Position numbers and translations under genes: made by a program | Origin: Haplomitrium mnioides | Lineage: Eukaryota > Marchantiophyta > Haplomitriopsida > Calobryales | Length of the DNA stretch: 26,839 bases | Direction: 5' to 3' | NCBI GenBank assembly: GCA_049999725.1 | Contig: JBNGIS010032322.1 | Location: 1-26,839 of the forward strand | The notes under the pieces: model-generated | What the model was told of the DNA's origin: nothing | The model's database searches: none | Seen by the model: only the letters and a program-made list of their open reading frames with translations | Shown here: positions 1 through 9,645 of the stretch, one piece after another | Numbering within the stretch: position 1 is the stretch's first letter | Layout: each line of letters starts with the position of its first letter

Positions 1-587
1 AATCAAGTTTGATAGTCACCTGAAGTAGGCAATCAGATCTGTTGCTTGAGATTTGAAAAATGATTCCAAATGCTTGCATAACAATCAATTGAAGGTTTGT
101 AAAACAAATGCTGCAGTCGAGCTCAAGGAAGCTTAGGTTTGGTATTCAAAACAAGTTTGGCTGTATTTCTATGCTTCAGAGTTAAATTAAAACAGGTTCA
201 GCAATAATCTGGTAGGTTTGGTGGACTTAGCAGCTTCAATAGATAATTTGGTGCTTCGAAGTCAAGGCTCGATTACCAAGGCACTTATCGCTTCATGAGC
301 GACCTTCACTTAATCCCAGAAGTGAAGTGGGAAAAAAAGCTCAAGTATAAATAGATCTTTCTCATAACTTATTTTGACTATAGTTCCCTCACCTCTTGCA
401 TCTAGAGATGGGGTTTAACTTGTCCAGTTAGCTAGCGCCACTTGTTACTCTGGGATTGGTTAAATTTGAAGACAGGGGCAGATCCCCCTCCGAGCTTAGA
501 TTAGTTTTATAATAATTTTCTTTTGTTCTTTTCTCAAATATCCAAAAAAATGATTTATCTTTGTTTTGACCAAATGCTTCTTCTTTT
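1..587. other. Unassigned AT-rich region, possibly retrotransposon-derived
   Basis: I found no coding frame longer than background on either strand. The segment 300-500 looks like the U3/R part of an LTR or a promoter: a TATA-like box lies near 346, and T-rich, AT-rich sequence follows from about 505. Nothing visible pairs it with a second copy in the window, so this is inference only. Confidence 0.3.
346..353 (+). promoter_or_regulatory. TATA-box-like element
   Basis: The sequence tataaata sits in a tcaag...gatcttt context and is followed at 30-70 bp by C/T-rich sequence. It matches the plant TATA consensus, but no gene or confirmed LTR starts downstream, so it may be chance in AT-rich DNA. 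Confidence 0.25.
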
Positions 588-928
588 CAAACTTTCAGCT
601 TTTACTCTGAGTCTCTTTCAAACTTTTAATTTTCTTCGAGATTCAAATGCTGAAACAATGATATATCCTAAATACCTCTAGATGAAAATCCTTTTGAACT
701 TTCACCATGCACCGAAGGATCTTTTTTCCGAACTTTCAAGATAGTCAATGATCAATTGGCAAAATGATGATATTATGTTGTTTCATGACATATTCAAACT
801 GTTGAGTTTTTTGAACTTTCAAAATATACCGACTTCAAACTATCACCGAAATGCCAATATATCAGTGTTTCAGCAATGCAGCTGTCAAACTTTTGAAAAA
901 TCCATATTTCTTCTTGTCAAACATTCAA
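588..928 (+). repeat. Spaced degenerate CAAACTTTCA-type motif
   Basis: About eight variants of (c/g)aaactttca occur at roughly 588, 619, 696, 730, 813, 835, 886 and 918, several next to 'caccg' or 'taccg'. Spacing is irregular (about 20-85 bp), so this is not a clean tandem array. It may be the remains of a minisatellite or simple compositional bias. Confidence 0.3.
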
Positions 929-1759
929 CCTTTTGAGTTTCAATCGATGTCAAAAAGGTGATCTCTTGCTATTTTGACCTTTAATGAACTCTTCGATGAA
1001 GGCTTCTTGTGCAACTTACTAAAATCCGTGAGATCTGATGAGGTCTTCTTCAGATTTGATAATTAATCGTTGATCAATCAATCTTCTTCAAAATTCCAAT
1101 CACTTCACAATGTCTTGTTGTCTCCTTGAATGATTCTTCCACAATAAGCTAGTTCAATTGTACTTCAAAACTTCCTACTACTTTTTATCGATTCTTCTTC
1201 AAACATAAAAACGTTCGACTTACTTTAATTGAATATTGCCAGTCCTTCTTCAAATAACATAGAATCTTATTCGATTCGATGAAAATAATCTTGTTTGATG
1301 AATTTGATAGAAATGTTTCAGTCTCTCTTGTGATTCGACGATTTTGCTTTTAGATTCTTGTTGTAGATCATTTCCTTGAATTCTTCATGAATTTGCTTGA
1401 AATCTTCACTTGTATGGGTTCACAATTAGATTTCAAATCCAATTCCTTTCCAATTAGAACATAGAAACTTGAGAATTTGGATTGCTTGTGCTTGGATCTT
1501 CAAACCAAAGAAAAACCTTCAACTCTATGCGCTCTTCTTTTTTGTTGGATGTAGAATAAAGTATAATATTATATAATATAAAATTGATAGATGAAGAAAA
1601 ATATACTATTTATATAGATTGAGAGGTAGGGGGATGAAAAACTATATTTCTATATAGAAGAATAGATGAAATTTATTGTATAGATTCTATGAAAGAATGA
1701 TGAAGTTGGGGGTATAAAAAAAATTTCTTAACTTTTATGAGCTAATTATTCTAATAACG
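929..1759. other. Unassigned AT-rich region
   Basis: No protein-coding signal was found. The text is rich in 'cttcttcaaa' variants at 1020-1400 and becomes very AT-rich (runs of ata/tat) at 1550-1740, just before the solo LTR. No match to other parts of the window was noticed. Confidence 0.3.
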
Positions 1760-2026
1760 TGTTGTAAAAGAAGAATCAAACAATCATGAACAAAGATGGA
1801 CAAGGTATGTGATGGTAAGGAAATCTTCCTCTCCTCTTCTCTCTTCTCTCATTATCTCAATCTCAATATGAATATATGATAATAATGATCATGCTAATAG
1901 GTTACAAATGTAGATGTGCTTATCTCGTAGCATTAGTATTAAACATAACCTTATTCATATCAGCTAATCATAGGTCAAGTTCTAATTATAGAATAGCCTA
2001 TTTATCTTACTTTATATAGTGTAGCA
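1760..2026 (-). mobile_element. Solo LTR, copia type, related to the LTR at 18316-18588
   Basis: In + strand text it starts tgttgtaaaag and ends tatatagtgtagca, giving TG...CA ends on the minus strand. It aligns along its whole length with the copia 3' LTR at 18316-18588. Shared blocks include tagatgtgct, the tctcttctctc stretch, ctaatcataggt and the ctatcttact...tatagt end. Lengths are 267 and 273 bp. No polypurine tract or coding region abuts it, so it is a solo LTR. The flanking 5-mers (taacg and acttc) do not form a target-site duplication, so it is old or recombined. Confidence 0.7.
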
Positions 2027-2027
2027 A

Positions 2028-2213
2028 CTTCATATTTTTGGTTTTGTTGTCGGAACTTTATTAATGAAAGGGAAAGAAGGTGGCGATTACGCTTCATCAT
2101 GTTGAATGTCAAGCAAGGATATGATAGGAAAGTGGCCTTGAATTTTTGAAATTGCAAGGAAGATTGATAGCTCATAGCCATCGTGCAACAACTTTGAGTT
2201 GAAGAGATTCATC
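2028..2213 (+). repeat. PBS-leader repeat, copy 1 (partner at 2568-2753)
   Basis: This segment matches 2568-2753 with an exact offset of 540 bp and no indels. A hand count gives about 83% identity over 173 bp. It contains the LTR end, a primer-site-like stretch and the start of a gypsy leader. The copy begins right at the edge of the solo LTR at 1760-2026. Confidence 0.75.
2039..2056 (+). other. Decayed primer-binding site (tRNA-Asp type)
   Basis: The text tggttttgttgtcggaac lines up with the plant gypsy primer site TGGCGCCGTTGCCGG, complementary to the 3' end of tRNA-Asp. Four of the five differences in the first 15 bases are C to T, as expected for old methylated DNA. The assignment is inference from that pattern and from the position upstream of gag. 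Confidence 0.5.
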
Positions 2214-2567
2214 TTAGATTTGAGACTTGACACTTGAGACTTGAGGGTTGTGAGAGATTGTTGGAGGAGCTCTTGGAGGAGCTACTTTGAGGACTTGTTG
2301 GAGGGCAAGCAATCAAGGAGTGGTTTTTTCATAGAGTGAGGAGTGTGTTAAGAGATAAAATGGTGAGAGCAAGAGTGTTTTGTGTGAGAGCATTTGAAGT
2401 GAAAAGTAGAGAATTTCAAAGATATTTTTGTAGTGAATACTTACACTTTGTATGCTTTGTAAAATTTATTGTATATTGATGATTGCAACCAAACTTCAAC
2501 CCACCTCTTATATTCAATGTGCACTCAACATCAAAGCTACATGAGGAGAAACCAGCAAAGCTTTTAC
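2214..2567 (+). mobile_element. LTR-like segment between the two PBS-leader copies
   Basis: This stretch lies between the two leader repeats and directly precedes the second primer-site remnant, which is where a 5' LTR would be. It starts with short repeats (gacttga variants, ggaggagct twice) and ends in sequence like that before copy 1. There is no matching downstream LTR and no clear TG/CA ends. It could instead be part of a 540-bp tandem duplication of leader. Confidence 0.35.
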
Positions 2568-2753
2568 TTTCATATCTTTTGTTTTGTTGTTGGGACCTTA
2601 TTAATGAGAGGAAAAGAAGATAGTGATTAGGCTTCATCATGTTGAATGTTTAGCAAGGGCATGATAGAAAAGTGGTCTAGAATTTTTAAATTTGTTAGAA
2701 AGATTGATAGCTCACCGTTGTCATACAACAACATTGAGTTGAAGAGATTCATC
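2568..2753 (+). repeat. PBS-leader repeat, copy 2
   Basis: This is the partner of 2028-2213 at exactly 540 bp offset. It is the copy that connects to the gag region downstream. Its primer site is more decayed (ttgttttgttgttggg). Confidence 0.75.
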
Positions 2754-3169
2754 AATTTAGTGAGATATTACTTGTTTTTTATAAGTGACTTTGCTTATTT
2801 GGCAACACTGTTGTATTGATGATTGTACACTTCAACAAAGAGGAAATAGACCTTTGAGAATGAACGAGCACTTCATTAAATCAAGGAGAGAATTCTAAGT
2901 GCTCTCAACAGATGATCAAAAAATGACCATCATGGTGTGAGTTTTTATTGTAGCCAAAATACATATGCGTCAAACATTGGTGGAACAGTTTGGAGTGAAA
3001 AGAATAGAGAACATCTTGGTGGATCTAAATCCTTTTTTTTTTCAATTCTAATCCAAGCTATTTTATGTAAGATGCAAAATTTTTTCTTGTAGAAGATGTG
3101 GTAGGTGTTGTAAGAAAGAGAAATTGATCAAGGAGTAATATCAAGCCATCCAATCAAGATGGGCTGAAT
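2754..3169 (+). other. Gypsy leader / gag N-terminal remnant
   Basis: This untranslated-looking stretch lies between the second PBS-leader copy and the recognisable gag domain. Short frame pieces are present (for example around 2940-3030, reading ...LVEQFGVKRIENIL...) but stops break them, and I cannot assign a domain. Confidence 0.35.
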
Positions 3170-4358
3170 TCTGGTCTTCTATGGCAAAGAGGATTGAAAC
3201 ATAGAGATTATTTACGATATTTCAAACATGCTTGCATTCAAAATGGTGAGTAGCACTTGGATGATTTGTTGGCATTGTTTCTCAAACTCCTTGAACATGA
3301 GGCTCTTTGATGGTACAAAGAGCACAAAGGCAAAATTTCTGAGTCATGGGCAAGTTTGATGAAAGCTTTGGTGGAGGAATTTCTTTCTATGTAGAACCAT
3401 AAGAAACTTCTCCTAGAGGTAGCGCATTTCAAGGAAGAAATGTGAAAAAATGTGTAAGTATGCAGATAGAGTAGACCATTTCGAAACACAATTTAAAAAT
3501 ATATTAAGAACAAATGGTGAGGATGTAAATTTTCCAGTGGTCGGAATTACAACAATGTGGGAAAGCATTTAATTTTGGGGTTGAAACCTGAAAATTCAAG
3601 CAAAGCTGAAATACAAAAAGCAAGCTACTTGAATGGAGTCTTTTTGCCTTGCTTTAAGTGAAAAAGAAAGCTTGAAGAATAAGCAAGAAGAGAAGGTTGT
3701 TGTGCTACTGATGATTGTGTCACTCAAAGTGGCATTAATGGCTCCTCTGCTACAAGCTCTAGCTTCACCCACGAATGAGGTATTAATATTGACTGAATGT
3801 TTAGAGAAATTGGGTTTGAATCTTATGCAAACTTTGGAGAAACGACTTGAAAATTGTCCTAGGCTTAATGAAAAGGGACTAATACAACAAGGAAACATGA
3901 AGAACATTACATTTTTTAAATGTAAAAGAGTGCACTTCATAAAACATTGCCCAAATCAAGAGAATGGTGCTAATAAAAATGGTGGACAAAGCAATGTGAA
4001 TCAAGCTCAAAAGAGGGTTGTTGTCTCAATTGACGTTGAAAAAGTTTCTCATGGTGAGGTGGGAGGGAGTTCAACAAATTGAGGAGTGGATATGTTTGGT
4101 CATGAATTAAAGCAAGCTAGAGTAGTCAATGAGACTATGGGATCCAAACCATCACCAAGTCAAGAGAGGCACTACGATGTGGATATGACCAAGAAGGCAA
4201 GTAAACCAAGAAGGCAATTGAAAATGGAAGACTTCTCAATTTCAAAACATCAAAAGAAGTATAATGTGGTGGAAGACATTGGGAATGTACAAGCCAATAT
4301 CATGGTAGGACGATTTGAAGCGATGAATTCAACATTGCGAAGGGAGTTACATGGATAA
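3170..4358 (+). pseudogene. gag: Gypsy gag pseudogene (capsid-like domain and zinc knuckle)
   Basis: Gag is the structural protein that packages element RNA. At 3272-3450 the + frame reads LFLKLLEHEAL*WYKEHKGK, then SWASLMKALVEEF, the W-Y and SW...F pattern of the plant retrotransposon gag domain, with internal stops. A frameshift near 3450 leads to KYADRVDHFE. From 3633 to 4358 one frame stays open apart from a single TGA at 4080-4082. A zinc-knuckle remnant lies at 3909-3950 (FFKCKRVHFIKHC), with the first Cys replaced by Phe and one residue lost before His. Protease follows downstream in the same orientation. Stops and frameshifts make it non-functional. Confidence 0.75.
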
Positions 4359-4490
4359 TCAAGCACCAAACCACTTTCAAGCAAGAAGAAAGTCGCAACC
4401 AACAGTTTCTATGTAGGTGCCATAGATACAAAGGTATATGCAAAGGCCCCATAAATTGATGTCATATATAATAGGCATGTGGTTCGTACA
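4359..4490 (+). other. gag-protease spacer remnant
   Basis: Linker between the end of the gag frame and the protease motif. It contains no recognisable domain. Confidence 0.4.
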
Positions 4491-4740
4491 GGGTTGATAG
4501 ATGGAGGTTTTGCAATCAATGCAATGCTTGATCATTGGATGAAGAAATTAGGCTTCAAACTCATGGGACCTTCAAGGTTTACGGCGAGTTTAGCCAACAA
4601 GTCAAGAGTACGACCACTTGGAGTAATTAAAAAGTGCCAATCACGGTAATATAGCTCTCTCTCTTTTCAATTTTTGAAAGTGTTGAGCTATGATATGTTG
4701 TTTGGAAGGCCATGGTTGTGAAGAATGAGTACCACATATA
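4491..4740 (+). pseudogene. pol: Gypsy aspartic protease remnant
   Basis: The frame from 4491 reads GLIDGGFAINAM, equivalent to the retropepsin active site LIDSGSGVNVM of plant gypsy elements, then RFTASLANKSRVRPLGVIKK. The catalytic Asp is kept; the following Ser/Thr is Gly. After a stop at about 4647 and a frameshift, the C-terminal signature YDMLFGRPWL appears at about 4689-4718. This retropepsin-fold protease would cleave Gag-Pol. It is broken by stops and no RT follows within the next 1 kb, so the element is truncated after protease. Confidence 0.75.
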
Positions 4741-5585
4741 ATTGGTATAAGAACCATATCACAATTGGGTTAAGAACTCATCGAGTGAGAGAACTAGTGA
4801 AGACACAAGCGACTCTAAAAAAAATATCTTTGATTATATGTTTGATAATAATGAATACAAGAGCAATATTTTTGAGGTGGACACTAATATGAAGGACTCA
4901 TCAAATGAAGAGCAAGGTAATGCCAAGGGCAATCAAAGGAGAAGCTAGAGTACAAAAGCATACATTGACATACATTTGCCCTCAACTTCAAATGGTAGCT
5001 ACAAAACAACTCCAATCCTAGCTGAATCAAAATTTAATAAGAGATTGCATCCCTTATTGAAAGCTTCCCAAAGGTACTCTACTATATTTCCAAAACTATT
5101 GCAAAAAATGTTGAAGTTGCTCAAAATGTAAATCTATCTTCAATTTGACCTTTCTGTCTTCAAATACTCATAAACATATGATTAAAACTCCCAATGACAA
5201 CCGGAGGTCAAAAGGGTTCGAAGGGCTAGAACAAGTGAAAACTAGGTACAACAAAATAAAATAAACTAAACTTAACGTATATGTGTCAAAATCCTTATCT
5301 AAATTTGGTTGAGCCTCCACATTGTAAACCCATAGCCATAGTGGTTGCGTCGCTGCCCAAGGTCAAAATTGTTGGCATAAATCTGGTCGAAGGCTACAGC
5401 TTGAAGCTGAGTATCAAAAAGTTATTTTTTAGTAAGGCGAAGGAGAGAGGAGCTGCATTTCCCCACCTTGGATCACTGCAATTTTCCCTTCAACCCAGGC
5501 TTGCTTCATCTTCTCAATTTCCACTTGGAGATCTTTCCTTTGTAATGGGGATAGATCTTTGAATATAAGAAAGGGTTGGCCTTTC
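4741..5585 (+). other. Region downstream of protease, no RT found
   Basis: This 845-bp stretch is where the protease-RT linker and RT should be, but no RT motif is seen. An open frame of 93 codons at 5281-5562 (starting MCQNPYLNLVEPPHCK) is unlike any protein I recognise and has no partner in the window. It is more likely a chance frame in repeat DNA than a gene. Confidence 0.4.
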
Positions 5586-5724
5586 AAGAGAGAGAGAGAG
5601 AGGGAGAGAGAGAGAGAGAGAGAGNNNNNNNNNNNNNNNNNNNNNNNNNNNNNNNNNNNNNNNNNNNNNNNNNNNNNNNNNNNNNNNNNNNNNNNNNNNN
5701 NNNNNNNNNNNNNNNNNNNNNNNN

Positions 5725-5790
<66 letters not shown>
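5586..5790. repeat. (GA)n microsatellite containing a 100-N gap
   Basis: GA dinucleotides run from 5586 to 5624 and again from 5725 to 5790, with N from 5625 to 5724. Interruptions are ggg near 5602 and aa near 5780. The gap is a standard 100-N placeholder, so true length is unknown. The frames of Glu-Arg or Ser-Leu repeats over it are not genes. Confidence 0.95.
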
Positions 5791-5793
<3 letters not shown>

Positions 5794-6005
5794 GAAGGGA
5801 GTCAATTGGGGATAGCGTGAGGCTTGATCCAATTGTTGGGCCTACCTAATCGGAGAGAAGGAAAGGATGCCTTGTTAAATAGACATAAGGCTAGGCAATG
5901 AAGGGAGAGAACAAATATTGTGGTTTGAGGGATCTGTGAGATTGAGTTCTGGCTGATAGGCTAGAGATCTTCTTTCTTGGTCAAGGCAATTGCTCAAGGT
6001 GGAGT
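5791..6005 (+). repeat. Inverted partner of 13705-13870 (gypsy 3' internal region)
   Basis: The + text here matches the reverse complement of 13705-13870. Shared blocks are gaagggagtcaattgg, gttgttgggccta, ccttgttaaata and ctagagatcttctttctt.gtcaaggcaatt. In the other copy this stretch leads into the extra ORF. Here the match stops at about 6005 and other sequence follows. Confidence 0.7.
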
Positions 6006-6321
6006 TGTCCTTAATCCAATAGTATTTTTGAGAAATGTTTTAGGAGAAGAAGAAAGTATTATGAAAATTTGAGAGCAAGTTGCTCCAAAGGATTTATTTT
6101 GCTAGAGCAAAGGCAAAATTCTCGAATAGTACATGAGATAAAATAAGGCATAGATGTTTGTGAGTGTGACGAGGGAAGAATTAGGAGTTTGAGTATTTGG
6201 TGAAACAAGGATTTCAAAAATTCTTTATCGGGACATGTGTTGAGCTATAGGAGATCGTGGAAGTTAGCGCTCAAGAAGCAATTGAAGCCGAAGATTAGAT
6301 CGTCTAATTAAAGTACCAAGG
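6006..6321. other. Unassigned stretch before the plus-oriented LTR
   Basis: No coding frame and no match to the extra ORF found in the equivalent place at 12780-13679. The ORF was lost here or never present. Confidence 0.35.
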
Positions 6322-6800
6322 TGATGGTCAAACTTCTAGGTTGAATACGACATCATGCGGCTGACAAAAAGTAATGTTCTTAGTCAAAATTGGTCAACAA
6401 GTTGTTGAGTAATGTCAGCTACGTTGTCGTAAGTGAGTGATCAAAGGAGCAAAAACTTTAGAGGTTGGCGTGACGTTCCGACTTCCTATTGGAGGACGGC
6501 GTAAGACAGCGTTTGGAAAGGATTATTTGTCACCGTTTTGGATGTTATTAACTTTGAGCCTACGTAGCTTTTTGGAGAAGATGTGCAAGAAGCTTTTGAG
6601 ATTGTTGAGAAGCTAATAGAGTCGATCTCAGAAGTTTGGAACCAATTTTGAGAAGATTAGATATTAGTTTTTAGTTAAATGAGAGTTTTGCTTAAGACAA
6701 AGTGGATTCTTGATTTAAAATTCTGCCTCTTTGTTGAAAAGAACTCGGAAAAATGGTTGAACTAAGTATGTTGAGTTCACCACTGTTGCTACATGTGAAT
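6322..6800 (+). mobile_element. Gypsy LTR in plus orientation
   Basis: The segment from about 6426 to 6800 matches the reverse complement of 12298-12677. Shared features include tgtcagctacgtt.tcgtaagtgag, cttcctattgga, ggaaaggatta, gttattaactttga and the ttcaccact end. The start tgatggtcaaactt at 6322 corresponds to the LTR start tgatgtcacttgat at 12778 on the minus strand, and both LTRs come out at about 480 bp. The first part (6337-6424) is in opposite relative order to the other LTR. Boundaries are estimates. Confidence 0.7.
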
Positions 6801-6803
6801 ATT

Positions 6804-6819
6804 TGGCACCATTGGAAAA
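6804..6819 (+). other. Primer-binding-site remnant after the plus LTR
   Basis: tggcaccattggaaaa follows the LTR end at the same spacing as tggcgccgttgtcggg follows the minus LTR. The alignment is continuous with the LTR match, but the last bases are diverged. Within a few bases the sequence switches to minus-strand gypsy pol. Confidence 0.5.
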
Positions 6820-6820
6820 T

Positions 6821-7650
6821 ATCCTCCATTTACATCCTTATGCAACGTGGATATAACTTTTTTTTTATCATCTCCTTTGACACACTTATGAAGACCTTTG
6901 TATGGACCATCTTATAAAGGATTCTTTAATGTAGCGCATAAGGTGACATCTTATGTTGAAACACCATTCTATTTTCTAAGGTCAACTCATAAGGCTATAC
7001 TTGATCTTATAGATAATCAATGATCTCTTTGAACTTCAAATCTTATGATACTTCAAAAAGATGCTCATCCGCCAATTGATCATTAACTTGATCCAACAAT
7101 GGCTCTCCTTCCAATCTTGATAAGAAATTGACATTTGCAAAGACCTTTCTAGATCTCACATGCACTTCGAATTCATACTTTTGTAACAACATGATCCATC
7201 TTGCCAATCGCCTTGATAAATCTAACTTTTTTTGTGATATACTTTAATGCATTATGATCAGTATAAAATACAAATGAATATCTCAACAAATAATGTCAGA
7301 ATTTTTTAAACGTATATATCATTCCCAAGCCTTTTCTTTCCATCATATGGTAATTTTTTTCTGGCATGGATAGTTGTTGAGTAGTATAATAGATAAGATG
7401 TTCATCTTTTCCTTCACCTTTTTGGCTCAACACTACTTTGATTGTAGTCCTCAATGTTTTAACATATCCATGGAATGTTTTGTTCCAATCTAGTACCACC
7501 ATGATTGGTGGATTAATGAATTTTTGCTTTAAGTCCTCAAAGACCTTTCTAACAATCTTCAGTCCAGCTCCATTCTTCCATTTTCTGCAATAATGTTTGC
7601 AAAGGATCAACAATCCAAGTAGGATGCTCGATCATCCTTCGGTAATATCC
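6821..7650 (-). pseudogene. pol: Gypsy B RNase H / pre-integrase remnant, truncated
   Basis: On the minus strand the frame pieces EEWSWTEDC, TNHGGTRLEQNIPW and LLYYSTTIHARKKLPY match the connection and RNase H of plant gypsy pol. The stretch 6821-7300 aligns with 16901-17400 of copy A (shared aaggtgacatctt.tgttgaaaca, cttcaaaaagatgctc, gctctccttccaa.cttgataagaaattgacatttg). Copy B ends near 6821, before the integrase zinc finger, so integrase is missing. Many stops and frameshifts are present. The left edge abuts a plus-oriented LTR and primer site, so truncation came with an inversion or template switch. Confidence 0.75.
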
Positions 7651-8350
7651 AACATAACATAAGAACCCTCTAACTCTGTTTAGAGTAGTTGGAACAGGAA
7701 AATTCATAATTACTTTTACCTTTGCCATATCCAATATAATCTCTTCCTTTGAAATCTTTTATCCCAAAAGAATTTCTTTTGACATCCAAAAATAGCACTT
7801 CTCTGGATGCAAGCGAATTCGGAATTTATGACACTGATCAAAGAACTTGCGGAGAAACAAATAAATGGCTCTCCATACTTGAATGAACACACAAATCATC
7901 AAGAAATACTTCCATGAAAATTTACAAATATTTCTCTAAATGCATTAGTCATCAATCAAGTAAACACTCAAGATGCATTGCATAATCCAAACGACATTAC
8001 CTTATAGGGATATGTTCTCTAATCAGTGGTAAATGTAATCTTGTCCCGATTATGTAAATGAATAGAGATCTGGCTATATCCACTAAATCCAACCATAGAT
8101 GAGTACTATTTCTTCTCAGCCATCGCATCCAAGATGTTGTCAATAAACAATATAAGATGGAAATCCTTCTTTGTCACATCATTTAATTTTGGAAAATCCA
8201 TACAAACTCGGATCTTTCCTCCTGTCTTTGGAACAATCACCATTAGAGACACCCACTAGGAATTTGCCACTAGAAAAATAGAATTGACCTCTAGCAATTT
8301 CTCAATTTCCTCCTTCAATTTTAAAGAGAAATTTGGATTTTAACGATATT
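7651..8350 (-). pseudogene. pol: Gypsy B reverse transcriptase pseudogene
   Basis: RT copies element RNA into DNA in the cytoplasmic particle. Minus-strand pieces in order are EEIEKLLEVNSIF, MVIVPKTGGKIRVC (from 8243 down), MVGFSGYSQISIH (FMDGFSGYNQI in the family), the catalytic motif FLDD at 7895-7906, and the thumb piece FLCYVGYYRRMI near 7630-7680. The family is a non-chromovirus plant gypsy of the Athila/Tat type, judged from these motifs and the tRNA-Asp primer site. In-frame stops and several frameshifts show it is dead. It aligns throughout with copy A at 17510-18313. Confidence 0.85.
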
Positions 8351-9192
8351 GTCTTTGACATACTTGAACAACAACCCCCTTTTATTGAATACGATGTTGA
8401 AAAACTTCCAATGCCACTCCTTTCAAATCCTTTTAACTCCAAGCAAACACATCTCTATATTCCCTCAAAATTTGGTATATGCTCCCAAAGCCTCTTCAAT
8501 CATTTCCTTGGAAACTTTAAGAATTTTACGATTGGCCTCAGTCTAAATGTTCACAAGCTGAATTTCATCTTTTTTCGAGAATTCTTCCCTCATAGGAGCC
8601 AACTCCACAAGTGGGGGTGGTAAAATTGCTACAGTACTCGATCCTTCAACCATAGCATGAGCTGCTAATGGTAAGTCATCAATCTATCGCATGTTTTGGC
8701 ATTGTATTTCAGACTCAATATTTGCTTCCGGATGTTCCCTCTCTCTATTATATATGCGGGGTCCTCCTTCAACTTCCTCAATTACTTCATCACTAGACCA
8801 TTGAAAACTAGCAACAAGTCCTTGTTGATCAACATCATCTTTTGATGACCAATCCAATGTATATATTGGCAACTTTTGGTTGTTTCTCCTTGATACATCT
8901 CCTTGGTTAGCCACAAAGTGATTTGAAGACTGTGTCTAAACATAATTTTCTTTTCCTTCAATCCATCACAACTCTTGCCTTGTATAGCCAAGGTCTTCTC
9001 AATAACAATGGATAAGAACTTGTCATTGGTGGTTTAATCACCACATAATCCAAACGAAATATAACTTCACCGATGATTGCCAGAAATTCCTTTAATGTAT
9101 GTTTTGGGACAACTCTCATCCGATTTGCCATTCAAAGAATTTTATAAGTGGGTTCAGCCATTGGACCTCCAAGTCTTGCATTTGTTTTTTAT
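8351..9192 (-). pseudogene. Gypsy B protease-RT linker, decayed
   Basis: The minus strand carries short frames (for example 8782-8991 and 8684-8914) with many charged residues and no domain I can name. Position between the protease motif and RT suggests the linker and protease C-terminus. Frames change repeatedly. Confidence 0.5.
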
Positions 9193-9222
9193 CATAACAT
9201 TTACCCCTGATTCTCTATCAAC
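9193..9222 (-). pseudogene. pol: Gypsy B protease active-site remnant
   Basis: The minus strand reads VDRESGVNVM, equivalent to (L/V)(I/V)D(S/T)GSGVNVM of plant gypsy proteases. The catalytic Asp is kept, while the D-S/T-G triad reads D-R-E-S-G. It lies between the gag zinc knuckles and RT, the expected place. Confidence 0.7.
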
Positions 9223-9645
9223 TTATGCTCCTCAAATAATGCATCCGCAATTTCAATGCCCACTTTGGATGCTCTAATGTCATAACTAACTTTTGCATTC
9301 CATGCATGCACGACTTGCATTACATGTTTTCTTATGCGCCCCGCTGCTAATCTTTGGACTGCTCATTTTGACTACAAGAATGCTCATATTAATTCTTCAA
9401 TATGATATTGGCTAGTCAACCTCCAATTCATATGACTTGGCTGGCTGCCAAGTCATATCCTTCTAGCAATTCATCAACCTTAACCTTTTCAAATTTTGCT
9501 TTTAGAGATTGAGGATCTTTGAAACAAACTTGTTTGTACAACTCATTTTGGAGTTCCGATCGAACCTCCTTAGAAACATCATGTGTGGGTTTTGCAAACA
9601 ACTTAGGATGATTTTGATCATAGTGTAAATCGTTTTGAGCTTCAT
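9223..9645 (-). other. Gypsy B gag-protease spacer
   Basis: Frame pieces on the minus strand such as SLKAKFEKVKVDELLEGYDL suggest the gag C-terminal/protease N-terminal linker. No domain recognised. Confidence 0.4.

Noticed and set aside
748-936. 62-codon plus-strand frame
   Set aside because: Short, no domain, in AT-rich DNA with the repeated ACTTTCA words; expected by chance.
3596-3940. 114-codon minus-strand frame
   Set aside because: Antisense to the gag pseudogene, whose plus-strand frame carries the zinc-knuckle remnant.
5559-5832. Open frames of Glu-Arg or Ser-Leu repeats on both strands
   Set aside because: They are translations of the GA microsatellite and cross 100 N.
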